From: Roseicella aerolata
Lineage (GTDB): Bacteria > Pseudomonadota > Alphaproteobacteria > Acetobacterales > Acetobacteraceae
Length of the DNA: 64,000 nucleotides
NCBI RefSeq assembly: GCF_020523605.1
Contig: NZ_JAJAQI010000008.1
Location: 1-64,000, forward strand
Reading direction: 5' to 3'
The notes below the pieces were generated by a model, which was not told the DNA's origin, did not search any database, and was given only the letters and a program-made list of their open reading frames with translations. Positions 35,836 to 46,497 of this stretch are shown piece after piece. A program made the position numbers and the translations under genes. Position 1 is the first letter of the stretch. Each line of letters starts with the position of its first letter.

Positions 35836-36600
35836 TCACTCGGCGGCGCGTGCGTCTTCCTTGCGCAGGATCTCCAGGGCACGGCGGAAGACATCGGCCA
35901 TGCGGTCGGGGGGCATCGCGCCGCTGAACAGCACATGGCCCTGCAGCGCGAAGGTCGGCACGCCGGAAAGCCCCGCCCGGCGGAAGCCCATATCCTCCTG
36001 CAGCACCTGCGCCTCGCCGATATCGGTGGCCAGCAGGTTGGCGGCGTCCAGGGCAGGCAGGCCGGCCTCGCCCGCCAGCGCCGCCAGCACCGTCCGGTCG
36101 CCGATGTCGCGCCCTTCCTGGAAATAGGCGCGGAACAGCCGCTCCACCACCGCTTCCTGCGCTGCCACGCCATGCTCGCCGGCCCAGCGGATCAGCCGGT
36201 GCGCATCCACCGTGTTGGGCGTGCGCCGCATCAGCGCATGGCGGAACTCAACCCCGGCGGCGCGTCCGGCCGCGGCGACCTGGGCATCCAGTTCCCGGCT
36301 GCGCTCCAGGCTGCCAAATTTGGCGGCGCGATAGGCGTCGCGCTCCACCCCCTCCTTCGGCATGTCGGGGTTGAGCTGGAAGGGGCGCCAATGCACCTCG
36401 AAATGCTCGCCCTCCTCGGCCAGCAGGGCCAGCGCGCCCTCCAGGTTGCGCTTGCCCACCCAGCACCAGGGGCAGATGGCATCCGAGACGACATCAATCC
36501 GCGAGGGCGCCCGCCCCAGCGGCAACGGCATCACCTCGCCGCCCGGAACCTCGCACCCGTCCGGGCCGCAGGCCGCGCCCTCGGCCACCCGATCCGCCAT
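35836..36600 (-). CDS. DsbA-family oxidoreductase (FrnE-like)
   Basis: A 254-residue thioredoxin-fold protein with a large helical insert. The active site is CPWC in VSDAICPWCWVGKRNLEGAL (about residues 35-54), and the cis-Pro loop is LSGVPTFALQGHVLFSGAM. This is the FrnE/2-hydroxychromene-2-carboxylate isomerase-like branch. There is no signal peptide, so it is probably cytoplasmic. The ATG at 36600 has AAGGAG upstream; the short Cys-containing N-terminal extension (ACGPDGCEVPG) is unusual. Confidence 0.88.
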   Translation of the reverse strand: MADRVAEGAACGPDGCEVPGGEVMPLPLGRAPSRIDVVSDAICPWCWVGKRNLEGALALLAEEGEHFEVHWRPFQLNPDMPKEGVERDAYRAAKFGSLERSRELDAQVAAAGRAAGVEFRHALMRRTPNTVDAHRLIRWAGEHGVAAQEAVVERLFRAYFQEGRDIGDRTVLAALAGEAGLPALDAANLLATDIGEAQVLQEDMGFRRAGLSGVPTFALQGHVLFSGAMPPDRMADVFRRALEILRKEDARAAE

Positions 36601-36639
36601 CGCCCGTCTCCTTCCGTCCGCCCTGTCGCGGATCGCGCC

Positions 36640-36705
36640 CGGTCCTGAACGCCGATCCGTCGCAGCGCCTTGTCCATGAAGCGGATGCACGCTCCCGGGC
36701 ATGCC
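36640..36705. repeat. Dispersed palindromic repeat R2, copy F (degenerate)
   Basis: Contains CTGAACGCCGATCCG followed by CAGCGCCTTGTCCATGAAGC and CACGCTCCCGGGC, matching the order of blocks in R2 copies at 29277 and 54391. It lies between two minus-strand genes, not at a convergent junction, and is the most diverged copy. Confidence 0.55.
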
Positions 36706-36724
36706 CGCCGGTCCCGCGCCCACC

Positions 36725-38798
<2,074 letters not shown>

Positions 38799-38841
38799 CC
38801 CGGGCCGGGTCCAGGGGGCGCCTGATCCCTGGTGGGGGGCA

Positions 38842-38863
38842 GGGGGGCAGAGCCCCCCCCTTT
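38842..38863 (+). terminator. Rho-independent terminator candidate after pobA
   Basis: GGGGGGC and GCCCCCC form a seven-base stem around AGA, followed by CC and TTTGTTG. It lies about 43 bases beyond the pobA stop and before the next gene on the same strand. Confidence 0.6.
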
Positions 38864-38910
38864 GTTGTTCGTGGCGTGTCCGGCGTAGCGTGGCGGCGGG
38901 AGGACCCGCC

Positions 38911-40860
38911 ATGAACCGCGCCGTCACGGCCGCCCTCGTTGCGCTGCTCGCAGCAACCCCCGCCGATGCCCGCGTCACCGCCTTCGAGGTCACGGCGCAG
39001 GAGCGTTTCGCGGACGGCCAGCATTTCGGGGCCGGGCCCTATCTGCGCATCAGCGGCATCGCGCGCGGGGAGCTGGACCCGGACGATCCGCGCGATGCGG
39101 TGATCGCCGATCTCGCCCTCGCGCCGCGCAACGCGCGCGGGCGGGTCGAGTATGCGACGGAGGTGGTGATCCTCCGCCCCGCCGATCCGGCGCGCGCCGA
39201 TGGCCGACTGCTCTATGACGTGACCAATCGCGGGCGGAAGCTGCTCTTTGCCTATGCCTATGACGCCCCGGCCGGGCAGGCGGAGCTGAACGCGCTGCGC
39301 AGGCCCGCCGCGGTGGGGCTCGCCTTGCCGTTGCGCGCCGGCACCACGCTGGTCTGGAGCGGCTGGGACCCGGAGGCGCCGCAGGCCGATGACGGCATGC
39401 GGATCGACATCCCCGTGCTGCCGGGCGTCACCGGCCTGGTGCGGGACGAGTTCGTCTTCGGCACGCGGGTGCACCCGGCGGACCGCCCGACCGCGCCGCT
39501 CTCCTATCCCGTGGCGGACCCGGATCCGGGCAGGGCGAGCCTGACAGTGCGGCGGCGGCGGGAGGATGCGCCGCAACCCGTCGCCTTCGCCTATGCCGGC
39601 GATGCGGTGTCCCCCCGGGCCATCCGCCTGCTGCCGGAGGGCCGGCGCTTCGAGCCCGGCAGCATCTATGAATTCCGCTATCCCGCGACCGGCGCCCGGC
39701 CGCTCGGCATGGGCTTCGCCGCGACGCGGGACCTGGTCAGCCATCTGCGCCACGATGCCCCGGCGGTGCTGGGCGGCATCGGCATCCGCACGAGCCTCGC
39801 CATCGGCATCTCCCAGGCCGGGCGCTACCTGCGGCATCACCTCGATCTCGGGATGAATGCCGATGCCGAGGGGCGGCGGGTCTTCGACGGCATGCTCGCG
39901 CATATCGCCGGCGCCGGGCGGGTCTTCGCCAATGCCCGCTTCGGCCAGCCCGACCGCACCGCGACCTGGCACGAGGATTTCGCCCACCCCGAGCACTGGT
40001 TCCCGCTCGCCGCGGCGGAGACGGTCGATCCCGCCACCGGCCGGCGCGGCGCGCTGCTGCGCGGCGATGGCAGCGACCCGCTGCTGATGGAGGTGAACAG
40101 CTCCACGGAGTACTGGCAGAAGGGCGCCAGCCTGATCCACACCGACCCGGGCGGCACCATGGACATGCCGGCGCTGCCGAATGTCCGGCACTATCTGGTG
40201 GCCGGCACCAGGCATGCCGGCCGCTTCGGTGCGACGACGGAGCGGGGCCGCTGCCACAATCCCAACAACCCGCATTCCGCCGGCCCGCTGCTGCGCGCCC
40301 TGCTGGCGGCGCTGGAGGAATGGGTGGAGCGCGGCATCGCCCCGCCGCCCTCCCGCGTGCCGCGCCTCTCGGACGGCACGCTGGTGCCGGCGGAGGAGGT
40401 GCTGCGGCGCTTCCCCGCCATCCCCGGCCTGCTGCTGCCGCGCTTCGCCACGCCCATCGCCCCGGTGACGGACTGGGTGGCGGGGCTCCGCGGGGCGGAG
40501 GAAGCCTGGCGCCCGCTGGTGCCGGCGGTGGATGCGGACGGCAATGAGCGCGCCGGGGTGCGGCTGCCGGATATCGCAGTGCCGCGCGGCACCCATGCCG
40601 GCTGGAACCTCTATGCCGCGGAGGGGCTGCGGGAGGAGCCCTGCGACCGGGAAGGCAGCTTCCTGCCCTTCGCCGCCGATGCCGCCGCCCGCCAGGCCGC
40701 CGGCGATCCGCGGCCGAGCCTCGCGGAACGCTATCCGAGCCAGGCGGCCTATGCCGCGGCGGTGCGGGTCGCGGCCGCCGTGCTGGCGGCGGAGCGGCTG
40801 CTGCTGCCGGCGGATGCCGAGGCCTTCCTGGCCGCGGCACGCGACCGCGGATTGCGATGA
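38911..40860 (+). CDS. Exported alpha/beta-hydrolase domain protein (Abhydrolase_10-like)
   Basis: A 649-residue secreted protein from the ATG at 38911 (GGGAGGAC upstream), with signal peptide AVTAALVALLAATPADA. The mature protein starts with a beta-rich region (RVTAFEVTAQERFADGQHFG, LLYDVTNRGRKLLFAY), then a hydrolase core with IGISQAGRYLRHHLDLGMN, whose Ser-Gln lies at a nucleophile elbow, and LPNVRHYLVAGTRHAGRFG with a candidate catalytic His. This pattern matches the large uncharacterised alpha/beta-hydrolase family common in proteobacteria. The substrate is unknown. Confidence 0.82.
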   Translation: MNRAVTAALVALLAATPADARVTAFEVTAQERFADGQHFGAGPYLRISGIARGELDPDDPRDAVIADLALAPRNARGRVEYATEVVILRPADPARADGRLLYDVTNRGRKLLFAYAYDAPAGQAELNALRRPAAVGLALPLRAGTTLVWSGWDPEAPQADDGMRIDIPVLPGVTGLVRDEFVFGTRVHPADRPTAPLSYPVADPDPGRASLTVRRRREDAPQPVAFAYAGDAVSPRAIRLLPEGRRFEPGSIYEFRYPATGARPLGMGFAATRDLVSHLRHDAPAVLGGIGIRTSLAIGISQAGRYLRHHLDLGMNADAEGRRVFDGMLAHIAGAGRVFANARFGQPDRTATWHEDFAHPEHWFPLAAAETVDPATGRRGALLRGDGSDPLLMEVNSSTEYWQKGASLIHTDPGGTMDMPALPNVRHYLVAGTRHAGRFGATTERGRCHNPNNPHSAGPLLRALLAALEEWVERGIAPPPSRVPRLSDGTLVPAEEVLRRFPAIPGLLLPRFATPIAPVTDWVAGLRGAEEAWRPLVPAVDADGNERAGVRLPDIAVPRGTHAGWNLYAAEGLREEPCDREGSFLPFAADAAARQAAGDPRPSLAERYPSQAAYAAAVRVAAAVLAAERLLLPADAEAFLAAARDRGLR

Positions 40861-40917
40861 TGCTTGCCTTTCCGCGTCAGAGGCGACAGAGGGGCTAGGC
40901 GGGAGAGGAGGCGCAGC

Positions 40918-42027
40918 GTGACCAACCCCTATCGCGGCCGCCCCGACCACTGCTTCTGGCGCCAGGGGGTGGCGGAGCGGGTGGCCGAGGGCGTCGATCC
41001 GGTGACGGCGATGCCCTTCAGCATCGCGCCCGGCGATGCTGTGGCGACGGCCGGCAGCTGCTTCGCGCAGCATCTCTCGCGCCATCTGGCGGCGCAGGGT
41101 TTCCACGCCCTCGTCACCGAGCGGTTCACCGGCGCCGCCGGCACGCGGGATGAGGGCTATGGCACCTTCCCGGCACGCTTCGGCAATATCTACACCGCGC
41201 TGCAATTGCGGCAGTTGCTGGAACGCGCCTATGGCCTGTTCCGGCCGCAGGCGCGCGCCTGGGCGCTGCCGGGTGGCGGCTTCGCCGATCCCTTCCGGCC
41301 GCGCATCCAGCAGGGCGGCTTCCCGGGCATCGAGGCGCTGGAGGAGGACCGCCGCCGCCACCTCGGCGCGGTGCGGCGGATGTTCGAGGGCTGCGAGGTC
41401 TTCGTCTTCACCCTCGGCCTGACCGAAGGCTGGGTCGCCGCCGCCGATGGCGCGGCGGTGCCGCTGCATCCCGGCGTGCTGGGCGTGGAGACCCCGCCGG
41501 GGGAGTGGCGCTTCGTCAATGCCGGCTTCGCCGAGACGCTCGGCCATATGGAGGCCTTCCTGGAAGGCTTCCGCAGCGTGAACCCGCGGGCGCGGGTGAT
41601 GCTGACCGTCTCCCCCGTGCCGCTGGTGGCTACGGGGGAGGACCGGCATGTGCTGGTCTCGACCGTGGCCAGCAAGTCGGTCCTGCGCGCGGTGGCGGAT
41701 GAGTTGTGCCGGCGCGATCCCGGCATCGCCTATTTCCCCTCCTATGAGGTCGTCACCGGCCCGCAGGCGGGCGGGCGCCTCTTCGGCGAGGACCTGCGGG
41801 AGGTGACGCCGGAGGGCGTCGCGCAGGTCATGGCGCTGTTCCGCCGCCATTGCCTGGCCGGCGCGCCGGCCGGGGCCGCGCCGCCACCCATGCCGGCCCG
41901 CGGCGAGCCGCCGCCACCCGCCGCGGTGAGCGAGGAGGAGCGCGCCCGCTACCGCGCGCTGACACGGGTGATCTGCGACGAGGAGGCGATCGTCATGCCG
42001 GTGGGCGTGCGGGGGAGCGGTATCTGA
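40918..42027 (+). CDS. GSCFA domain protein
   Basis: A 369-residue protein of the GSCFA family, named from the motif seen here in ATAGSCFAQHLSRHLAAQGF. Further conserved segments are GNIYTALQLRQLLERAYG, FVFTLGLTEGW and TVSPVPLVATGEDRHVLVST with VASKSVLRAV. The fold is SGNH-hydrolase-like, with Ser of GSCF as probable nucleophile. Family members occur in exopolysaccharide and outer-surface loci; the reaction is unknown. The GTG start at 40918 follows GGGAGAGGAGG. It overlaps the next gene (TGATG). Confidence 0.85.
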   Translation: MTNPYRGRPDHCFWRQGVAERVAEGVDPVTAMPFSIAPGDAVATAGSCFAQHLSRHLAAQGFHALVTERFTGAAGTRDEGYGTFPARFGNIYTALQLRQLLERAYGLFRPQARAWALPGGGFADPFRPRIQQGGFPGIEALEEDRRRHLGAVRRMFEGCEVFVFTLGLTEGWVAAADGAAVPLHPGVLGVETPPGEWRFVNAGFAETLGHMEAFLEGFRSVNPRARVMLTVSPVPLVATGEDRHVLVSTVASKSVLRAVADELCRRDPGIAYFPSYEVVTGPQAGGRLFGEDLREVTPEGVAQVMALFRRHCLAGAPAGAAPPPMPARGEPPPPAAVSEEERARYRALTRVICDEEAIVMPVGVRGSGI

Positions 42028-42914
42028 TGCGCATCGCGGTGCTGGGCTGCTGCCAGGCGCATGGCTATGCGCATGCGCTGGCGCATCTGCTGCCGGAGGC
42101 GGAGGTCGAATCCTTCGAGGCGGTGATCAGCCGCAACCACAGGAAGCTGGAGCCCGCGGCCGAGGCGCTGGGCGGCTTCGACGTCATCTTCACCCAGGAA
42201 TTCGGGGCGGAGTTCGGCCCGCTCGGCACCGAGGCGCTGCCCGCCCTCGGCCCGCCGGTGCACCGGCTGCCGCTCGTCGCCTTCCCCGGCTACCATCCGG
42301 ACATGGTCTATCTGACGCTGGGCGGGGCGGTGCAGGGCTCGCCCATCGGCGCCTATCACTCGGCCATCATCGCCGCCGCCTTCTCGCTGGGCGTCGCCGA
42401 GGAGGACGTGCCGCAGCTCTTCAACCGGCTGGTCTATGGCCGGCTCGGCTACCTCCAGGGTTTCGGCGCGGCGCGCACCCTGCTGCTGGAGATGCTGGGG
42501 CGCTACGGCCTCGACCTCTCGGCGGAGTTCGAGGATTGGCACGCGCGCGGGCCCTTCATGCACAGCATCAACCACCCGCGCGGCATCGTGCTGGCCGATG
42601 TCATCCGCGCCGCGGCGATCCGCGCCGGGCTGCTGGGCGCCGCCGCGCCGCGCGTGCTGCCGCCCTTCGACCACCTGGCGGCGGACACCATCTGGCCGGT
42701 CTATCCGGAGATCGCGGAGGGCCTGGGCGTGCCGGGCGGGATGCTGTTCAAGCGCTTCTCCCACCCCGTGGGGCCGCTCGGCAACGCGCTCTATATCGGC
42801 CTGGGGCGCCTGGTGCGGGAGAGCTACGGCATGTACCGCGCGCTGCCCGAGGCGGCCTTCCGGGAGGGCGCGGTCGCCCAGGTGCGGGAGAGGCTGGCGG
42901 CGGTCATCGGGTAG
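42027..42914 (+). CDS. WcbI-type putative polysaccharide acetyltransferase
   Basis: A 295-residue protein that opens MRIAVLGCCQAHGYAHALAH, corresponding to the GNCQ-type nucleophile loop of WcbI proteins, and has FPGYHPDMVYLTLGG and HSINHPRGIVLADVIR. WcbI of Burkholderia takes part in capsule synthesis and binds CoA. The ATG overlaps the stop of the GSCFA gene, a pairing that supports a joint role in modifying a surface glycan. The TAG stop is the edge of repeat R2 copy E. Confidence 0.8.
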   Translation: MRIAVLGCCQAHGYAHALAHLLPEAEVESFEAVISRNHRKLEPAAEALGGFDVIFTQEFGAEFGPLGTEALPALGPPVHRLPLVAFPGYHPDMVYLTLGGAVQGSPIGAYHSAIIAAAFSLGVAEEDVPQLFNRLVYGRLGYLQGFGAARTLLLEMLGRYGLDLSAEFEDWHARGPFMHSINHPRGIVLADVIRAAAIRAGLLGAAAPRVLPPFDHLAADTIWPVYPEIAEGLGVPGGMLFKRFSHPVGPLGNALYIGLGRLVRESYGMYRALPEAAFREGAVAQVRERLAAVIG

Positions 42915-43012
42915 AGCGGATCGCGGACGGGCCTGCACGCCGGGGAGCGTGAAGCCGCTTCATGAACGATGGGCTGCGGCGGACTGCCGTCCGGATAGGA
43001 ACGCCATCCGCC
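42912..43012. repeat. Dispersed palindromic repeat R2, copy E
   Basis: Begins TAGAGCGGATCGCGGACGGG at the WcbI gene stop and ends GGAACGCCATCCGCC; in reverse it has the same block order as copies C and D. The inner GGCGGA...TCCGCC hairpin corresponds to the AGCGGAT hairpin of the other copies. It lies at the convergent WcbI/Gfo junction. Confidence 0.7.
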
Positions 43013-43043
43013 GTGGCGGCGCCTGCGCTTCGGAGGGGCTGCA

Positions 43044-43060
43044 GGGCGGACCCTCCGCCC
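43044..43060. terminator. Hairpin in the WcbI/Gfo convergent gap
   Basis: GGGCGGA and TCCGCCC pair perfectly around CCC. It lies between repeat copy E and the oxidoreductase end. No T-run. The rest of this gap (43013-43193) shows nothing else. Confidence 0.4.
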
Positions 43061-43193
43061 GGAACGGCCGGGGCCGGCAGGGTCGCCCCCGATGCTGCCG
43101 ATCGCGCCGGGCGCAATCCTGATCGTCGCGCCGCTGCCGCTGGGTGGAAAGCGGGGCGGGCCGGCTGCCGCGGCGCCACCGCGCCCGTGCCGG

Positions 43194-44177
43194 TCAGCAC
43201 CCGGCCGCGAGGATCGCCTCCACCACCTCCTGCACCTCCAGCGCCTCCCGCAGCGTCGCCAGGCGGTGCGGCTGCCCCCGTGTCATGGCGGCAAGGCCGG
43301 CGAGCTGGCCCTTCAGCACCAGCGGCCGCATCCTCTCGTTCGGCAGCGCGTCCGGTGCCTGGTGCCAGCCGCCATCCGCGCCCAGCCGCTCCGCAAAGGA
43401 CCAGTCGCGCAGGCGGATCGCGCCGGCCGGGCCGCGCAGCGTCCAGGTGTTGTGGTCGTCCTTCTCCGTGGTCCCGACCTCGCCCGCCAGCGTCACCGGC
43501 AGGCCGCCGGCGGTCAGGCGCGCGCGGATCGCGGTCTCCGACGCATCCCCGCCCGGCCAGGTCACGCCCGCCTCCTGCAGTGCCAGCGGGCCGAGCTGCC
43601 GGCGCGTCAGGAACAGGAAATGCGAGACCACCTCCCGCGTGAAGCCGCCCTCGGCGCGGCGGGAGAGCCAGGGCGCGGCATCCTGCTGCCAGCCGCGCGG
43701 CCACTTGGCGAAGGCCACCTCGATGCCGAGGCTCTCCGCCGGGCCGGTCGCGCCCTCCTCCCGCCAGGCGGAGAGCTGGGCGACGGCGGGGGAGGAGGCC
43801 ATGGGGAAGTTCACCGCCCCGCGCGCGCCGATCGCCTCGGCCTTGGCGACGAAGTCGCGCGCCTCGGCGAGGCTCACCGCCAGCGGCTTCTCCAGGAACA
43901 CCGCGCGCCCGGCGCCGAGTGCGGCCTCGGCCAGCGGGATATGCGCGGCCGGCGGCGCGGCGACATAGAGGCACTCGCAGGCCTCGATCACCGCCGCCGC
44001 GCTGTCCAGCATCGGCAGGCCGGGCGCGATGGCGGCCAGCCGCGCCGCGGCTTCGGGGGAGGGATCCCAGACGCCGACGGGCCGGACATGCGCCGCGGCA
44101 TGCTCCAGCGCCGCGCGCAGCAGCCGCTCCCCCATGATGCCGAAGCCGATGATGCCGAGGGCGATGGGGGCGGGCAT
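43194..44177 (-). CDS. Gfo/Idh/MocA-family oxidoreductase
   Basis: A 327-residue NAD(P)-dependent oxidoreductase: N-terminal Rossmann motif IALGIIGFGIMGERLLRAAL, ECLYVAAPPAAHIPLAEAAL, and the family signature AVFLEKPLAVSLAEARDFV with the EKP lysine. The C-terminal alpha/beta domain includes GGFTREVVSHFLFLTRR with a candidate catalytic His. The sugar or cyclitol substrate is unknown. AGGAG before the ATG supports the start. Divergent from the enoyl-CoA hydratase gene. Confidence 0.88.
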   Translation of the reverse strand: MPAPIALGIIGFGIMGERLLRAALEHAAAHVRPVGVWDPSPEAAARLAAIAPGLPMLDSAAAVIEACECLYVAAPPAAHIPLAEAALGAGRAVFLEKPLAVSLAEARDFVAKAEAIGARGAVNFPMASSPAVAQLSAWREEGATGPAESLGIEVAFAKWPRGWQQDAAPWLSRRAEGGFTREVVSHFLFLTRRQLGPLALQEAGVTWPGGDASETAIRARLTAGGLPVTLAGEVGTTEKDDHNTWTLRGPAGAIRLRDWSFAERLGADGGWHQAPDALPNERMRPLVLKGQLAGLAAMTRGQPHRLATLREALEVQEVVEAILAAGC

Positions 44178-44433
44178 GGGCGAATCTCCTGCGCGGGGTG
44201 GGCGCCCCTACAGCAGATCGCCGCCGGGTGGCAAAGCCCCGAGGGAGGGGGTGCCCGGCCGGGATGCGCGCCGCGCGCCCGTCTTGCCCGTCCCCCGCAG
44301 CCGCAGCATCCTCCGCCGCCCGCAGCGGCTGCGATCCTGCCTGCATCCGCCATCCTGCCGGGGATGCGGGCCCGCGGCCGCCACAGCCGCTGACGACCGC
44401 GCCCGCTTGTCGCGCCCCTTGGAGGAACGCCGC

Positions 44434-45228
44434 ATGGCTGATGACACCCCGCTGCTGGTGACGCGCGAGGGCCCCGTGGTCCGCGCCACCATGAACCGGC
44501 CGGAGCGCCGCAACGCCCTCAGCACCGCCATGGGGGAGGCCTGGGACCGGCTGCTGGCGGACCTCGCCACGGACCGCACCGCGCGCGTGCTGGTGATCGG
44601 CGGCGCCGGGGGCCATTTCTGCGCCGGGCTCGACCTGACCGAGGTCGCCAGCGACGAGACGCCGGAGCAGCGCCTGGCGAAGCAGCAGGCGCGCAACCGC
44701 CGCGTCGGCCAGCGCTTCGCCGATATCTCGGCCCTGCCGCAGGTGGTGGTCGCCGTGGTGGAGGGTTCCTGCCATGCCGGCGGCCTCGGCTTCTGCTGCG
44801 CCGCCGACATCGCCTTCGCCGCCGGCAGCGCCCGATTCGCGGCGCCCGAGGTGCGGCGCGGCCTGGTCCCGGCGCAGATCCTGCCCTGGCTGACCCGCCG
44901 CACCGGCCGCACCGCGGCGACGCGGCTGGTGCTGGAGGCCGGCGTGATCGAGGCGGCGGAGGCCGGGCGGATCGGGCTGGTGCACCAGGTGCTGCCGGAT
45001 GCGGCGGCGCTGGAGGCGCAGTTGCAGAAGACCATCGCCGCGGTGCTGGAGGGCGCGCCGGGGGCGCTGGCCGAGACCAAGGGGCTGCTGGCGGCGCTCG
45101 GACCCGTCTCGCCGAAGGGCTATGCCGAGGCCGGCGCGGCCGCCTTCGCGCGCACCGCTTCCTCCGCCGAGGCGGCGGAGGGCATCGCCGCCTTCCGGCA
45201 GAAGCGCAAGCCGAACTGGGCAGGCTGA
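44434..45228 (+). CDS. Enoyl-CoA hydratase/isomerase family protein
   Basis: A 264-residue crotonase-fold enzyme with substrate-binding RPERRNALSTAMGEAWDRLL, the first oxyanion-hole block GHFCAGLDLTEV, the second VEGSCHAGGLGFCCAADIAFA and the downstream FAAPEVRRGLVPAQILPWL with a candidate catalytic Glu. The unusual Cys-rich second block differs from typical hydratases, so substrate and reaction are open. GGAGGAACG before the ATG gives a strong ribosome site. Confidence 0.88.
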   Translation: MADDTPLLVTREGPVVRATMNRPERRNALSTAMGEAWDRLLADLATDRTARVLVIGGAGGHFCAGLDLTEVASDETPEQRLAKQQARNRRVGQRFADISALPQVVVAVVEGSCHAGGLGFCCAADIAFAAGSARFAAPEVRRGLVPAQILPWLTRRTGRTAATRLVLEAGVIEAAEAGRIGLVHQVLPDAAALEAQLQKTIAAVLEGAPGALAETKGLLAALGPVSPKGYAEAGAAAFARTASSAEAAEGIAAFRQKRKPNWAG

Positions 45229-45383
45229 CCAGGGAGGCGGAGGGAAGGCCCTCTGCCCTGCAAGACGATCTGTCCATGGGGCGCGCCGGGGCGGCCCCGG
45301 GCTCATGCCCGCGGCCGTGACCGGTGACGCCTGCAACGCGGTCGGCAGCCCATGCCGAGGCGGCTCCTGCTGCCCGCTGCGCC

Positions 45384-45430
45384 TGCGGCGCTCCTGCCCA
45401 GGCGCGGTCACGCATCCGGGCCTTTGGGAC
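45384..45430 (-). repeat. Dispersed repeat R1, copy B
   Basis: Reverse-strand copy of the element at 1762-1809; most bases agree, including GGCCCGGATGCGTGAC and GGGCAGGAGCGCCGCA. It ends exactly at the methyltransferase stop region, within the convergent hydratase/methyltransferase gap. Confidence 0.65.
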
Positions 45431-46242
45431 TATGCCCGCCCGGCCATGGTGAGCAGGGCGGGCCAGCGAAGCGTGACCGTCCGGCCATCCCGCGCATACC
45501 GCTCCGCGCCGCGCAGGACCGCCTGCTCCACCTGCGCCCGCGCCTCGGGCGCCTGGGCCTCGATGATCATCGGCGTGCGCACCGTCCCGCCATGCAGCAG
45601 GGCCAGCACCGCCTCGGGGCCGTCGCCGGTCCAGAGGAGGTCGAGCTGCCGGAAGGATGGTTCGCCGAAGCCGGCCCCCAGCAGGGCGGAACGGCATTCC
45701 GCCGGGTCGGCGAACCGGAAGATCGGCGGTGCCGGCGGCAGGGGCACGGTCGTGTCGGCATGCGCGTTCACGGCCGCGCCGACCAGCGCGAAGAAGTCGC
45801 CCGCCGGGGTCCAGGCCGTCATGGCGAAGCGCCCGCCAGGCCGCAGCACCCGCGCGATCTCGGCCAGCACCCGCTCGGGCCGGTCCATGTGCAGCATGCC
45901 GAAGGCACAGATGACGGTATCCATCGCTGCATCCGGCAGCGGGATCGCCTCGGCATCGCCGACGCGGAAGTCGATGCCCGGATGGCGCCGTCTGGCCTCG
46001 GCGGTCATTGCCGGCGCGAAATCCAGGCCGAGGACCTCGGCGCCACGCCGGGCCGCCTCGGCTGCAACCGCGCCGGTGCCGCAGGCGAGGTCGAGCAGCC
46101 GCCGGCCGGGCGCGGCGCCTGCGGCGTCGAGCAGCGGCCCAACGGCCTGCGGCGTGATCGTGCCGAGCGTGCCGTCGTAGCTCGCCGCCTTGCGGTCCCA
46201 GCCCGCAAGCTCAGCCTCGCGGAAGGTGGGTCCGGCCATCAT
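45430..46242 (-). CDS. Class I SAM-dependent methyltransferase (UbiE/COQ5-like)
   Basis: A 270-residue methyltransferase with motif I LLDLACGTGAVAAEAARRG, LGLDFAPAMTAEAR, DFRVGDAEAIPLPDAAMD, and motif IV/V CAFGMLHMDRPERVLAEIA and RVLRPGGRFAMTAW. This is the methyltransf_11/UbiE-like branch; the methyl acceptor is not evident. Two adjacent ATGs (46242 and 46239) are possible starts. Divergent from the HIBADH-type gene. Confidence 0.87.
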   Translation of the reverse strand: MMAGPTFREAELAGWDRKAASYDGTLGTITPQAVGPLLDAAGAAPGRRLLDLACGTGAVAAEAARRGAEVLGLDFAPAMTAEARRRHPGIDFRVGDAEAIPLPDAAMDTVICAFGMLHMDRPERVLAEIARVLRPGGRFAMTAWTPAGDFFALVGAAVNAHADTTVPLPPAPPIFRFADPAECRSALLGAGFGEPSFRQLDLLWTGDGPEAVLALLHGGTVRTPMIIEAQAPEARAQVEQAVLRGAERYARDGRTVTLRWPALLTMAGRA

Positions 46243-46497
46243 GAACCCCCAATGCCGCGCCCGGTCGATGGCGCGGCCGTCCTCCTGGGTTGGTCCCGGC
46301 GCTGCCCAGCATAGCCTCGCCCGGCGAGCGGCATTCTCATTCAACCGAGAGCGGGGCGTCTGGCTTCGCCGGGCCGGTGGGGCGCGACGGCCCGGCCCTG
46401 CGGCATCCGGGCGCCGCTCCTCCCGACGGTGGCCCGGTGTCTTGCCAGCCGGCCGCCGCCGGGGGAGTGTCGCGCCGACCAAGAACGGAGGAAACGC

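Noticed and set aside
42904-45411. An 835-codon minus-strand frame spanning the Gfo/Idh and hydratase regions.
   Set aside because: It is out of frame with the oxidoreductase and antisense to the hydratase, and has Arg/Gly/Ala-rich low complexity.
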